From Planomicrobium sp. YIM 101495 (lineage in GTDB: Bacteria > Bacillota > Bacilli > Bacillales_A > Planococcaceae): a stretch of 64,000 bases of DNA. The DNA is taken from positions 62,001 through 126,000 of the forward strand of contig NZ_WLZW01000004.1 in NCBI RefSeq assembly GCF_009707665.1, in the 5' to 3' direction. This document shows, piece after piece, positions 8,143 through 17,471 of this stretch. How positions within the stretch are numbered: position 1 is the first letter of the stretch; each line of letters starts with the position of its first letter. The position numbers and the translations under genes were made by a program. The notes beneath the pieces were generated by a model that had not been told where the DNA came from, did no database searches, and saw only the letters and a program-made list of their open reading frames with translations.

Positions 8143-8880
8143 ATGAAAACAGCCTATAAAGCTTTATTGACGAAAGAAGATTTTGAAACACGTACAGACT
8201 TGCCGGAATGGTTGGTGAATGAGTACCAGACGTTCCATGAGACCGTGACCGATAAAACATTTCCGTGCTATTTCGGGATGAGCGGGGAATTGAAAGGCGA
8301 ATTAAGATATGCATACATAAGCCGGGACGACTGGTCTTCCTTGCCTGCCGCAGTGGAAGAGTTCCTGTCCTTGTTCAATAATCCAAAACATAAGCGGCAC
8401 GGACTTTTCGTTTTCGTGGAACCGTTCGAAATGGAAGGCAGCCTCGAGCAGTACCGTGATGAGTTTTGGGCGATCCTGCAATATCTGCATCAGATGGATG
8501 ATACGGAATGGCCGGCTGACAAACCGAAAGATCCGGACCATTACTTGTGGGATTTCGTGTTCAAAGGCGAGCCGATTTTCATTTTCGGGAACGCCCCGGC
8601 CTACAAACAACGCAAGACGCGTGATCTTGGCAATGCCATGGTCCTTGGTTTTCAGCCGCGCCGTATTTTCGAAGGCTTGACCGGGACTGAAAAAGGCGGC
8701 ATCATGTCACGTGAAAAAGTGCGCCAACGTGTGGAGAAATGGGACCAGCTCCCGACGCATCCGGATATTAGCCATTTCGGCGATCCGGATCATAACGAAT
8801 GGAAGCAATTCTTCATCGGCGACGACAGCGAACCTATTCAAGGGAAGTGCCCGTTCTCGCATAAGACGACACAATCATAA
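8143..8880 (+). CDS. YqcI/YcgG family protein
   Basis: 245 residues from an ATG behind GGAGGG. Family features include the N-terminal FPCYFGMSGELKGELRYAYI, a central HYLWDFVFKGEPIFIFGN and the C-terminal QGKCPFSH with a conserved cysteine. The pattern fits the YqcI/YcgG family (PF08892), small cytosolic proteins of unknown biochemical role found in Bacillus and many other bacteria. The length is typical of the family and nothing is missing. It is monocistronic: the next gene is separated by 240 bp and a terminator. Confidence 0.85.
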   Translation: MKTAYKALLTKEDFETRTDLPEWLVNEYQTFHETVTDKTFPCYFGMSGELKGELRYAYISRDDWSSLPAAVEEFLSLFNNPKHKRHGLFVFVEPFEMEGSLEQYRDEFWAILQYLHQMDDTEWPADKPKDPDHYLWDFVFKGEPIFIFGNAPAYKQRKTRDLGNAMVLGFQPRRIFEGLTGTEKGGIMSREKVRQRVEKWDQLPTHPDISHFGDPDHNEWKQFFIGDDSEPIQGKCPFSHKTTQS

Positions 8881-9036
8881 AGAAGGAACTTTAATTCGTC
8901 GTATGAATTGATGGACTTACATGGGAAGTGCACGCAATGGTTCTTTAAGTATGCGGCGCTCGAATCTCTCCCTTTGCGGACAACTCTCTTCTTCACCGCA
9001 GAGAAATGTGAAAAGCCATGCCTTCTAACATTAAAG

Positions 9037-9070
9037 AATAACCCGCGTATACCTGCGGGTTATTTATTTT
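9037..9070 (+). terminator. Terminator after the YqcI-like gene
   Basis: Stem AATAACCCGC / GCGGGTTATT with an 8-nt loop, followed by TATTTT. It lies just upstream of the hydrolase gene. Confidence 0.8.
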
Positions 9071-9123
9071 CCGGTAAAGTCGGGTATAGGGTGTTATCAA
9101 GACGTAATCAAAGGAGAATCGGT

Positions 9124-9897
9124 ATGCCATTCTATGATAATGAAGGAGTTCGATTGTTTTACGAAGAGATCGGCGAGGGCAGGCCGCTCCTGCTCTTGCA
9201 TGGATTGACCAGCAATCACCAGATGTTTTACCGGGAGATCGGCTATTTCCAGGACAAGTTCCGGGTCATCGCTTTGGATTCGCGCGGCCACGGCGAATCC
9301 GACCGGCCGGATGAATTCACTTTGGACGATCATATCGCCGATGCGATCGCTTTATTGGATCACCTCAAACTGAGTTCCGTCTATGTGTTGGGCATTTCAA
9401 TGGGAAGTTATATCGCCCAGGGCCTTGCCATCAGACAACCCGAACGAGTGGAAAAACTGATCCTTGCAGCTACCAAATCATTTGGCGAGCAATCGTCAAT
9501 GGCTGAGATGTTCGACCGTTACGAAGAACAGCTTGAAGGAATGAGCATTGCAGAGAAATTGGCGATCTCTTCCCAATTGATTTTCCATGACCAGAAATCT
9601 GTCAATGACTGGCAGAAGTGGATTGCGAATAACAGCCGCATGTTGAACGCCGATGAACAGGCTGCGGCTTCTGCAGCGTTGCGGGATTTCGATTTCCGGG
9701 ATAAGTTGAAGCGGATTACAGCGGAAACGCTTGTCATCAGCGGCAAGCATGATAGATTGAATCCGCCGGAAAAGGGTCGGGAAACAGCGGTCCTGATTCC
9801 GGATGCCGATTATATGGAATTTCAGGATTCCGGCCATGCCCCGAATGTCGAGCAGGACCGCCTGTTTCTCGGAGTGGTCGAAAAGTTTCTCGGATAG
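9124..9897 (+). CDS. Alpha/beta hydrolase
   Basis: 257 residues from the ATG at 9124 (AAAGGAG upstream); the longer in-frame extension back to 8908 crosses a terminator and is rejected. A classic alpha/beta hydrolase fold: the oxyanion motif HGLTSNHQMF near residue 25, nucleophile Ser in GISMGS (about residue 95), catalytic Asp probably in SGKHDRLNP (about residue 208) and His in SGHAPNVEQ (about residue 236). Closest in style to the small esterase, lactonase or haloperoxidase-like hydrolases; the substrate cannot be told. Monocistronic. Confidence 0.85.
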   Translation: MPFYDNEGVRLFYEEIGEGRPLLLLHGLTSNHQMFYREIGYFQDKFRVIALDSRGHGESDRPDEFTLDDHIADAIALLDHLKLSSVYVLGISMGSYIAQGLAIRQPERVEKLILAATKSFGEQSSMAEMFDRYEEQLEGMSIAEKLAISSQLIFHDQKSVNDWQKWIANNSRMLNADEQAAASAALRDFDFRDKLKRITAETLVISGKHDRLNPPEKGRETAVLIPDADYMEFQDSGHAPNVEQDRLFLGVVEKFLG

Positions 9898-9925
9898 CTA
9901 AAAAGCGCACTGGCGTAAAAAAACG

Positions 9926-10096
9926 AACGATACTGACAACACACGACAGTTTAGATGAATGTACCGTTCGCGAGGACATGAAACTTTAATTCTCAATTCA
10001 TCTATGGCCACACCAAATGGATCGGCAGTTGATCTCGGGGTCTGGCACTTTAAATAAACACGTACTCACTGCAATCAGCAGGTACGTGTTTGTTTT
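9926..10096 (+). ncRNA. Copy 3 of the three-copy box-plus-terminator element (hypothetical)
   Basis: The 29-nt box is at 9926-9954 with the same fixed spacing as the other two copies. Here the U-tailed hairpin lies about 100 nt further on: stem AAACACGTAC / GTACGTGTTT at 10056-10065 with 10082-10091, loop TCACTGCAATCAGCAG, then TTTT. The loop's CACTGCAA matches the loop of copy 1. A second possible stem GATGAAT / ATTCATC lies between box and hairpin. The 398-bp gap 9898-10295 contains nothing else I can support; the GGDEF gene starts 200 bp downstream. Confidence 0.33.
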
Positions 10097-10295
10097 GATT
10101 TACTTTACACCCTCGAAAGAGTCTCTCTTTTCAAGGATGGGACGCACGAAGCTCAGCAGGGAAAGACGAAAGATAATCCCCCATGGCCATCCTGAATTCA
10201 TATATAATGGGATTATTCGTAAATTTCGATGTATGATAACAAGCAATGAGATGCGCCGCTCGTATGCCTGCATGGAAGAAAGGAAGGGATGCTCA

Positions 10296-11522
10296 ATGAA
10301 CAGACAGAACGTAATGATGATGCTTCTCTTTCTTATTGCAACATCCATCGCTGTATTTTCACAAAGACCGGACATTCCGATAATGCATTTTCTGATGACT
10401 GTTGCGGTGTTCGTCTTTTTTTCCGTCATCTATTCCCAGCTGCGATTGAAAATAAAATATGGCGACACCGAGCTGGATTACGCAATCAATTACGGGATTG
10501 CCATCGCCTTATTTGCCGGGCCGCTCGGAGCTGTGATTTACGAGATCTTCTACAATGTATCGGTCCATCTCATCAATAAATGGAGAAAACCGGATTACCG
10601 GAAACCTTTCCTGTATGTCTTTTATAATATCTCGATCTTCAGCTTCGCCAATATCTTCTGCTTCTACTTGTATGGCTTGCTGTCGCCGCTTGTTGAGGAT
10701 ATTCCGTTCGGCTTCTGGTTGTTGTTCGCCATTCTTGTGTTCATCACGAATTTGTTGACGGATACGTTTATCCTCATCCACTTCATTTTTATCAAAAAAA
10801 TCAACTCGTTCAGAGAAGCGCTGAATTTCTATGACAACTGGAATGGATTGGATCTCGGAAAAACGGCACTGATCAACGGCTTTCTGTTCATTTTCCTAAT
10901 AGAAGGCAGTTGGGATTTGCTGATCGGGGTTTTCCTTTTGAATTACTTTGTCAGCCAGTCAATTTTCCCAATCTTACAAAATCTGAAAGATAAAGACGAC
11001 CGGGACAAGTTCATGAAGATGGCGTACCGGGACGCTTTGACTGGAGCCAACAACCGGGCATTCATGGACTTGAAAATGCGGGAACTGAGCGATTCCGGTG
11101 AAACGTTTGGCATTGTCGTTGCCGATATCGACCGCTTCAAGACCGTCAATGATTCGTATAACCATGCGGTAGGGGATGAAGTGCTGAAGCATTTCGCAGC
11201 GTTTCTGAAAAGCTATTTGCGGGAAGGGGATTTGCTGTTCCGGAGCGGTGGAGAAGAATTCACCTTATTTTTCCGCAACAGCACCTTTGAAGAAATCCAG
11301 GAGCGGCTCGAAAACTTGAGAAGCAACCTTGCAGACAGTGTGACCACTGCCGATTTCAACGATGAACCTGTGGAGATTTCTTACACGGCATCGTTCGGGC
11401 TGTATTACAAGAAATTCGAAGATCACCCATCGATTGAAAAAGGCTATATTTTCGCCGACAACTTGCTGTTCGAATCAAAGCGTGCTGGCCGCAACCGCAT
11501 TACGGCTGAAAACGGCTTATAG
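10296..11522 (+). CDS. Membrane-bound diguanylate cyclase (GGDEF)
   Basis: 408 residues from the ATG at 10296, which has GGAAGGGA upstream; the longer frame from 10017 crosses a terminator hairpin. About seven N-terminal transmembrane helices (residues 5-230) form a putative sensory membrane domain. A GGDEF domain follows (about 240-405): the substrate-binding segment YRDALTGANNRAFM, DIDRFKTVND and the active-site loop SGGEEF. GGEEF is a catalytically competent variant, so the protein should make c-di-GMP from GTP. An RxxD inhibitory-site motif is not obvious. It stands alone, so the signal it senses and the effector are unknown. Confidence 0.9.
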   Translation: MNRQNVMMMLLFLIATSIAVFSQRPDIPIMHFLMTVAVFVFFSVIYSQLRLKIKYGDTELDYAINYGIAIALFAGPLGAVIYEIFYNVSVHLINKWRKPDYRKPFLYVFYNISIFSFANIFCFYLYGLLSPLVEDIPFGFWLLFAILVFITNLLTDTFILIHFIFIKKINSFREALNFYDNWNGLDLGKTALINGFLFIFLIEGSWDLLIGVFLLNYFVSQSIFPILQNLKDKDDRDKFMKMAYRDALTGANNRAFMDLKMRELSDSGETFGIVVADIDRFKTVNDSYNHAVGDEVLKHFAAFLKSYLREGDLLFRSGGEEFTLFFRNSTFEEIQERLENLRSNLADSVTTADFNDEPVEISYTASFGLYYKKFEDHPSIEKGYIFADNLLFESKRAGRNRITAENGL

Positions 11523-11855
11523 CCGGGTGTCTGGGAAGAGCGATTTCCACCCTTGTTAAGGTGAAAAAAAGAACGAATTACTTATTGAATTCCAGAAAGA
11601 CAAGAGGCAGCTCATGTAAGAGAAAAACTGGGGGCTGAATGAAGCGAAAGGTGTAAAAGAAGTGATAAATCGGGAAAAGTAAATCTGAAAATCGACACAG
11701 ATTTGAACATGCTCCGAAAACTTAATGTCCATACATGACACACTTCTTGCGGTACAACAGGGAGTGTGTATTTATATTTTTTACAGGATTTTGAAATAAA
11801 ACTGTTTCGCCGGTCAGCAGATATGGGAAGAGATAAGGAAAGGAGTGGATAATGG
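11523..11855 (+). other. Intergenic region with one hairpin before the yhfP-like gene
   Basis: 333 bp without a supported gene. A stem ACACACT / AGTGTGT (11738-11744 with 11763-11769), followed by an AT-rich tail containing TTTTTT, looks like a terminator. It lacks the 29-nt box of the three-copy element. Confidence 0.45.
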
Positions 11856-12854
11856 ATGGAGAAGTTTAACGCGATTGTCATCAAAGAACAAGAGGAAGAA
11901 CTGGAGTACGGTGTGGAACAAATCGATGATAGCGAGCTGTCAGGGGGCGAGGTCTTCATCAACGTCGCCTATTCTTCCCTGAATTACAAAGACATGCTGG
12001 CAGTCCAAAAAAATGGCGGCGTGATCCGCAAGTATCCGATGATTCCGGGGATTGATCTGAGCGGCACTGTGGTCGAGTCAGCCGATCCTCGTTTTCAGGA
12101 AGGGCAGGAAGTGGTCGTCACCGGATTTGAAATGGGGATGAGCCATACTGGCGGATTTGCTGAATTTGCGCGGGTGCCGGCGGATTGGGTAGTGCCGCTG
12201 CCGGAAAAATTGAGTCTGCGTGACGCGATGGTATTCGGGACAGCTGGATTCACGGCCGCATTGTCGGTCATGGCATTGGAGAAAAATGGTATGAAGCCGG
12301 AAAATGATCCTGAAATTCTGGTGACCGGTTCTACCGGAGGTGTCGGCAGTGTCGCGTTGCAGATCCTTTCGAAAAACGGGTATCAGAAAATCACGGCACT
12401 TGTCCGCAAAGACCATCAAGTGGAAGTGGCAAAATCACTCGGTGCAACGAACGTTATTTTCCCGGATAATCTCGGAGATGTGAAAAAGCCGTTGAACCGC
12501 GAAAAATATGACTTCGCCTTGGATACAGTAGGCGGGGACGTGGCTTCTGCCATCATTCGGCAGCTTTCCTACGGCGGCAGCATGAGCACATGCGGCATGG
12601 CAGGCGGTATCCAGCTGACGGCAACGGTTCTGCCGTTCATCTTAAGAGGCATCAATCTGCTTGGCATCGATTCGGTGAATGTGCCGATCGAAAAACGGCC
12701 GGAGATCTGGAAGAATATCGCCAACGACTGGAACATTTCCGCAACGGCTCTGGTGAACGAAATTTCACTCGACGACGTGCCGGCTGTAATCGATGCCATC
12801 AAAAATGGCAAGCATCTCGGACGGACAATTGTGAAATGCCGAATAGGCCCGTGA
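11856..12854 (+). CDS. Zinc-free medium-chain oxidoreductase, YhfP/YhdH (acrylyl-CoA reductase-like) family
   Basis: 332 residues; the start is the ATG at 11856 with AGGAGTGG at a good distance (an ATG at 11852 is out of frame). A GroES-like N-terminal half with NYKDMLAVQKNGG and PGIDLSGTVVES is followed by a Rossmann domain with VTGSTGGVGSVALQIL (about residue 150) that binds NADPH. Zinc ligands of true alcohol dehydrogenases are absent, as expected for quinone oxidoreductases and AcuI-type acryloyl-CoA reductases. The close resemblance to Bacillus YhfP is from memory. The natural substrate is unknown. Confidence 0.87.
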   Translation: MEKFNAIVIKEQEEELEYGVEQIDDSELSGGEVFINVAYSSLNYKDMLAVQKNGGVIRKYPMIPGIDLSGTVVESADPRFQEGQEVVVTGFEMGMSHTGGFAEFARVPADWVVPLPEKLSLRDAMVFGTAGFTAALSVMALEKNGMKPENDPEILVTGSTGGVGSVALQILSKNGYQKITALVRKDHQVEVAKSLGATNVIFPDNLGDVKKPLNREKYDFALDTVGGDVASAIIRQLSYGGSMSTCGMAGGIQLTATVLPFILRGINLLGIDSVNVPIEKRPEIWKNIANDWNISATALVNEISLDDVPAVIDAIKNGKHLGRTIVKCRIGP

Positions 12855-12869
12855 AAATAAAATGACAAG

Positions 12870-13424
12870 ATGGAAGGATATATGCGTATGTATGAAAACA
12901 CGCTGAAGAAAGCGAAATTATTTGCGATAGTGAATCTGGTCCTGTTTTTAGCGACGCTTGGAGTGAATTACCTTGGATCTTCCGGATTCTTTAATGGACA
13001 GAGCCAAGCGGACATCTCCGACCAGTACTTGACGCTGATTTCTCCGGCACCTTTTACGTTTTCGATTTGGGGCGTCATTTACAGTCTGGTGCTGATTCCC
13101 CTGGTCTACTTATTGATTAAGCGAAAAAACAGAATATCAGCGAGCAGGTCCTGCTGATCTCGCCGTAGTTTATCCTGCTGTCGTTTTGTAATATGGGCTG
13201 GATCATTGCGTTCTCTTATGAACGACTCGGCATTTCCACGATTTTAATTATCGGCATGCTGTTTTCACTGTTTCTTATCATCGGGAAAATCTACACTCAC
13301 CGCTTTCATTTTCTTTCAATACTGGCAGGAATCAGTTTCACGCTATACTGTGGGTGACCATCGCGACGGTCGTTAATACGGCGCTTCTGTTGGTGCAGTT
13401 GGAATGGGACGGTTACTGAGGGGA
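12870..13424 (+). pseudogene. Decayed paralogue of the TspO-like membrane protein
   Basis: The first 88 codons match the N-terminus of the intact gene at 48042-48851 (shared GVNYLGSSGFFNGQSQ and TLISPAPFTFSIW). A frameshift near 13135 follows, then an in-frame TAG (ISP*), then recognisable pieces in shifted frames: NMGWIIAFSYERLGIST, IIGMLFSLFLII, LAGISFTLY and VQLEWDGY. A small deletion removes the segment before VTIATVVN, and the homology ends at 13424 where the intact copy continues for about 90 residues. The gene is dead by several independent lesions. It sits close behind the yhfP-like gene. Confidence 0.88.
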
Positions 13425-13564
13425 AATATCCCCTTATGGTCCCGGAAAGTTGTCCGGAGAAATTCGACTTTCCGTTCAATGACTACCGGGCGATTGCTGC
13501 ATGCCCGCTGGAACAGCATTTAAGTTCGACTAGCCTGTCATCCCCGGGCCATGGGTCGTACATT

Positions 13565-14614
13565 TTATTCTTTGGCAGTTCCATCAACACGCACGCTATC
13601 CGGATCGAAGAACTTATCCACCAGATCGTAAATCGTGATCAGCTCATAGAGAATCGTGAACTCCGGCGGGAACTCGGCAGGGCGCGCGGTATTGCTTGTT
13701 GTGATACTCCTGGTATTTTTCCAGAACAGATCTGTGATGCGCTCCAATTGGCGCTGATGTTTGTCGTGATTATAAGGAGTTGCGTATTGCAGATCATCGG
13801 CAAGGCCGGTGACGGCGTCCATGATGATTTCCCGCTCTGCCGCTGTCCACTTGATCTCATGCCGGGGCACGCGCAACAGTGCGTCCACGTGGAATTCCAG
13901 GTTGTGCAGGAACAGCAATTGCTTCTCGGCCATGAGAAGTACGGTTTCCCTTTCACGGACCCACGGGTAAAGGGTGGCATCGTCGCGCTGGAAGCGGATC
14001 AATGTTTCCGTCTTGCGAATGTCTGTGATGAGCTCTTTTACTACCAGTTGCTCACCTTTTCGGCTCGCATCCCCGTCAAAGAGCGTTTCGCGGAATGTCT
14101 GCTCGAGCATGGTTCCTGCCCGGTCGCTGATCTGCTGGATGTTCTTTAAGATATCCCTGCGGTAGTCCGGCGGGAGGACGAGCATGTTGACAGCAGTGGA
14201 GACGAGCAGCCCGACGGTCGTTGTCCCGAGGCGGATGAAGAAGGAGATCACGACATGGTCGTGGATGACTTCAACCATCGCGACGGATGTCAAGGTGGCG
14301 ACGAGCAGTCCGGCGTGCAAGTTGAGTCTGTAGCAGACTGCTATTGTAGCGACGGCTGCGAGTGCGTACGTGATCGGGGCGTTCCCGAAGAGTGTAATGA
14401 AGAAGACAGCGAACGCTGAACCGATGGCAGAAGCTGGAAAGCGGACAAGTCCTTTCTTGATCGAATCGCTGACTGTAGGCTCGATCGTGACGATTGCCGT
14501 AATGACGGCGAAGACGGGCGGCCAGCCGAACCATTCGCAGATGATTGCGGTTAAAAAGACTGCGAGTCCTGTTTTGATGATTCTCCTGCCGTTAAATTGA
14601 AAGAACCGTTTCAT
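13565..14614 (-). CDS. Aromatic acid exporter family (FUSC/ArAE-type) membrane protein
   Basis: 349 residues. The N-terminal 170 residues hold six transmembrane helices with the family opening GRRIIKTGLAVFLTAIICEW, the PPVFAVITAIVTIEPT segment and YRLNLHAGLL. The C-terminal 180 residues are helical and cytosolic (HNLEFHVDALLRVPRHEIKW). This matches the ArAE_1 / DUF939 proteins of Bacillales, related to aromatic carboxylate efflux pumps. The ATG at 14614 has a weak ribosome binding site (GGTGATC). It is transcribed toward the decayed TspO-like gene and is not part of an operon. Confidence 0.85.
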   Translation of the reverse strand: MKRFFQFNGRRIIKTGLAVFLTAIICEWFGWPPVFAVITAIVTIEPTVSDSIKKGLVRFPASAIGSAFAVFFITLFGNAPITYALAAVATIAVCYRLNLHAGLLVATLTSVAMVEVIHDHVVISFFIRLGTTTVGLLVSTAVNMLVLPPDYRRDILKNIQQISDRAGTMLEQTFRETLFDGDASRKGEQLVVKELITDIRKTETLIRFQRDDATLYPWVRERETVLLMAEKQLLFLHNLEFHVDALLRVPRHEIKWTAAEREIIMDAVTGLADDLQYATPYNHDKHQRQLERITDLFWKNTRSITTSNTARPAEFPPEFTILYELITIYDLVDKFFDPDSVRVDGTAKE

Positions 14615-14827
14615 ATCATGATCACCATTTCCATTTCATGTCGTTTTTTTCTGTAGTTCAGTATACACCTATTTTTCTGCACAGAAAACATTCATCAATT
14701 TCGTCAGATCTCCAGCGAAGGATAAAATTTACGCCAGTCCGAAAGCACCTAAATTCCGCAGAAGTGAAACCGGGGGATGCGGAGCCCGTATACATATGCG
14801 AAAGTAAACGCAGAGAGGAGAGGCAAT

Positions 14828-16225
14828 ATGAAAAACATAAAAATGAACTGGCTTATCATCATGCTATTGTTTCTCGCAATTCTTGCAGGCTGTTCGAACG
14901 AAGAAGCGGCAGCGCCCGAAGAACAAGCGGACGATACCGTGCAGGAACAGCCGGAAGCGGAGACAGCAATCGAAAACAGAGGCGATGAAGAAGAGGAGGA
15001 ACCGGCAGAGAACGATATGCCGGAAGCGGCCGTCCATAATGTCGAGGAAATGGTGAAGGAAAAAGGCAAATACATCCCCAATGAAATAACGGAGCAGCAA
15101 AGAGAAGAGCTGCAACGGGAACTGGAGGTGGCTCCTGATGGCATGACCGGAGAAGAAGCCTACTCACTCGCGGTTTCTTTATTCGCTGCGAATATAGAGG
15201 AAGCAGCAACGATCATCAATGAAACCGATCCGGTCATCAAAATCGATTCTGCCACTCCGGAAGATGAAATCGATATCCCCGAATCGGAAACCGTGAATGT
15301 CGCGATTTTGCTTGACGCGAGCGGCAGTATGGCAGGTGAAGTGAGCGGCGGGCAGAAGATGGAGCTCGCGAAGTCTGCTATCCAGAAATACGCAGCCGAT
15401 CTGCCGGAAGGCTCGAACATCATGCTGCGCGTCTATGGCCATGAAGGGACCGGGACAGATGCTGACAAAGCGATGTCCTGTGCCAGCAATGAAGTGGTCT
15501 ACGATCTGAGCGGTTACAACGAGCAGAAATTTAGAGCATCGCTCGATCAATTCGCACCGGCCGGATGGACACCGCTCGCAGGTGCCATCGAAGCGGCTGA
15601 AGCGGATTTGAATGAACAGAAAGGTGAAAACGTGCGCAATGTCGTCTACGTCGTGAGTGACGGCATCGAGACGTGCGACGGCGATCCGGTTGCGGCTGCT
15701 GCCTCGTTGAGTGGGTCTGACATCCAGGCGGAAGTGAACATCATCGGCTTCGACGTGGACAACGAAGGCCAGAAGCAGTTGGAGGAAGTGGCGAAAGCGG
15801 GCAACGGGCAATACAAATCGGTGTACTCCGAAAGCGAATTGAATGAATATCTGAAACAGGAATACAGCCGTCTTTACTGGGAATGGCTGGCCTGGAGCAA
15901 CGATCGCATATTCGATATTCTTGCACAGAGCAATGATATCCACTTCGATATGCTCGCAGCCAACAATGACGTCAGTTTCCTGTCGCTTGCTTCCAAGAAC
16001 GAAATGCACGCGCTCCATTATGATTTAAAAGAGCTGGAAAAATTCAAAGATGAAGAAGCGGTGGATGTCTACCTTGATTTGATCGATACAAGATACGAAA
16101 CAGTAAGGAACCATTTCAGGCAGGAAGTCGACCGGAAAGACACAATCCGGAAAGAAATAAAGGAAAAGCTTGAAACGGAAGTGCGGGAGACGAGGGAGGA
16201 AAAAGGAGAAGAATACAGTCCTTGA
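14828..16225 (+). CDS. VWA-domain lipoprotein (YwmC/YwmD-like)
   Basis: 465 residues from the ATG at 14828 (AGGAGAGG upstream; the frame extends back to 14777 without a site). A lipoprotein signal ends FLAILAGC, giving membrane attachment on the outside. An acidic Glu/Pro-rich linker is followed by a von Willebrand A domain with an intact MIDAS motif, LLDASGSMAGE (DxSxS), the threonine position in GWTPLAGAIEAA and VVYVVSDGIETCDGD. After the VWA domain come four degenerate 13-residue repeats (LAWSNDRIFDILAQSNDIHF and following) and a charged coiled-coil tail. It resembles Bacillus YwmC/YwmD. A role in divalent-metal-dependent protein contact at the cell surface is inferred. Confidence 0.85.
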   Translation: MKNIKMNWLIIMLLFLAILAGCSNEEAAAPEEQADDTVQEQPEAETAIENRGDEEEEEPAENDMPEAAVHNVEEMVKEKGKYIPNEITEQQREELQRELEVAPDGMTGEEAYSLAVSLFAANIEEAATIINETDPVIKIDSATPEDEIDIPESETVNVAILLDASGSMAGEVSGGQKMELAKSAIQKYAADLPEGSNIMLRVYGHEGTGTDADKAMSCASNEVVYDLSGYNEQKFRASLDQFAPAGWTPLAGAIEAAEADLNEQKGENVRNVVYVVSDGIETCDGDPVAAAASLSGSDIQAEVNIIGFDVDNEGQKQLEEVAKAGNGQYKSVYSESELNEYLKQEYSRLYWEWLAWSNDRIFDILAQSNDIHFDMLAANNDVSFLSLASKNEMHALHYDLKELEKFKDEEAVDVYLDLIDTRYETVRNHFRQEVDRKDTIRKEIKEKLETEVRETREEKGEEYSP

Positions 16226-16281
16226 TCGAATTCACGTCTTCGGGGAGTGCTCTCTGTGGGTCAAAACCATCATTCCAAAAT

Positions 16282-16326
16282 AAAAATCCATTCCCGGCAG
16301 TTTAGATTGCCGGGAATGGATTTTTT
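16282..16326. terminator. Bidirectional terminator between the VWA gene and ribH
   Basis: Stem ATCCATTCCCGGCA / TGCCGGGAATGGAT with A and T runs on both sides; it can end the plus-strand VWA gene and the minus-strand rib operon. Confidence 0.9.
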
Positions 16327-16347
16327 CTTTTAGCGCTAATTTCAGAC

Positions 16348-16815
16348 TCAGTCCAGTTTCTTCAGTAGATTCGCCATCTCAATCGCGGATGCCGCGGATT
16401 CCCAGCCTTTATTTCCTGCCTTCGTGCCTGCCCGTTCAATGGCCTGCTCGATGGAGTCGGTCGTCAGGACGCCAAAAATCACCGGGATTCCGGAATGGTC
16501 GCTGACACGTGAAACGCCTTTCGCCACTTCGCTGCATACATAGTCGAAATGCGGAGTCGCTCCGCGGATGACGGTCCCCAGTGTGATGACCGCGTCATAC
16601 TTTCCGCTGCCGGCCATCTTCTTGGCGATCAATGGGATTTCGAATGCGCCGGGCACCCAGGCAATCGAGACATCGTCACTTTTTACACCATGTCTTTTCA
16701 ATGCATCTTCGGCTCCGCTCAGCAATTTGCTTGTGATAAATTCGTTGAAGCGGCCGACAACGATGCCGATCCGCAACCCTTCGCCGTTCAAATAACCTTC
16801 ATAATGTATAGTCAT
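16348..16815 (-). CDS. ribH: 6,7-dimethyl-8-ribityllumazine synthase
   Basis: 155 residues with the lumazine synthase signatures [24 protein letters not shown], the substrate loop [15 protein letters not shown] and the C-terminal [15 protein letters not shown]. It condenses 5-amino-6-ribitylaminouracil with 3,4-dihydroxybutanone phosphate; the family forms a 60-mer capsid in Bacillus. Last gene of the rib operon. Its ATG overlaps the end of ribB by 4 bp, and the bidirectional terminator lies 22 bp beyond the stop. Confidence 0.97.
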   Translation of the reverse strand: MTIHYEGYLNGEGLRIGIVVGRFNEFITSKLLSGAEDALKRHGVKSDDVSIAWVPGAFEIPLIAKKMAGSGKYDAVITLGTVIRGATPHFDYVCSEVAKGVSRVSDHSGIPVIFGVLTTDSIEQAIERAGTKAGNKGWESAASAIEMANLLKKLD

Positions 16816-17456
16816 ACTCGCTCTGCTCCTTTAGCGGGAATCCAATCCCGGGATGTTTTTCTTTGTTGCCAGGCGACGAGCTGTTTGATCGTCAAAATAC
16901 CGAGGCCGAGGCGTTCAGCCACCTTCACGAGATCGGGCATGCGGGCCATCGAACCGTCCGTGTTCATGATTTCGCAGATGACGCCGGCAGGGGCTGAGCC
17001 TGCAAGCCCGGCCAGATTCACGGCAGCCTCTGTATGGCCTGTGCGTTCAAGAACGCCGCCGTCCCTTGCGATAAGCGGGAAAATATGGCCCGGGCGCTTG
17101 AAGTCGGACGGTTCGGCGTCTTCGTCAATCATGCTCAGGATTGTATGTGATCGTTCAAATGCGCTGATTCCCGTAGTTGTGCTTTTATGGTCGATGCTGA
17201 TGGTGAAGGCGGTTCCGTAATGGTCCGTATTATCGTCAGTCATCAAGCCGACGCCGAGTTTCGTTGCCAGGGCATTGCTGATGGGAACACAAATCAATCC
17301 CCGGCCTTCGGATGCCATCAAATTGATGATTTCTGGAGTCGCATGCTCAGCCAAGGCGACGAAATCACCCTCATTTTCACGGTCTTCGTCATCTGTGACG
17401 ATGATGGCTTTGCCTTTTTTCAGTTGGTTCAGTGCTTCTTCTACTGTGAAAAACAA
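16812..17456 (-). CDS. ribB: 3,4-dihydroxy-2-butanone 4-phosphate synthase, without a GTP cyclohydrolase II domain
   Basis: 214 residues from a TTG start with AAAGGAGG upstream. DHBP synthase motifs are present: [26 protein letters not shown], the Thr/His region [25 protein letters not shown] and [11 protein letters not shown]. In Bacillus the protein is normally the fused RibBA of about 400 residues. Here translation stops right after the first domain ([11 protein letters not shown], then a short unrelated tail), so the RibA half is absent from this operon. It forms the four-carbon unit from ribulose 5-phosphate. Translationally coupled to ribH. Confidence 0.95.
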   Translation of the reverse strand: MFFTVEEALNQLKKGKAIIVTDDEDRENEGDFVALAEHATPEIINLMASEGRGLICVPISNALATKLGVGLMTDDNTDHYGTAFTISIDHKSTTTGISAFERSHTILSMIDEDAEPSDFKRPGHIFPLIARDGGVLERTGHTEAAVNLAGLAGSAPAGVICEIMNTDGSMARMPDLVKVAERLGLGILTIKQLVAWQQRKTSRDWIPAKGAERV

Positions 17457-17471
17457 TGGGGTGCCTCCTTT

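Noticed and set aside
13436-14149. 237-residue plus-strand frame
   Set aside because: Antisense to the aromatic acid exporter gene for most of its length, with no ribosome binding site.
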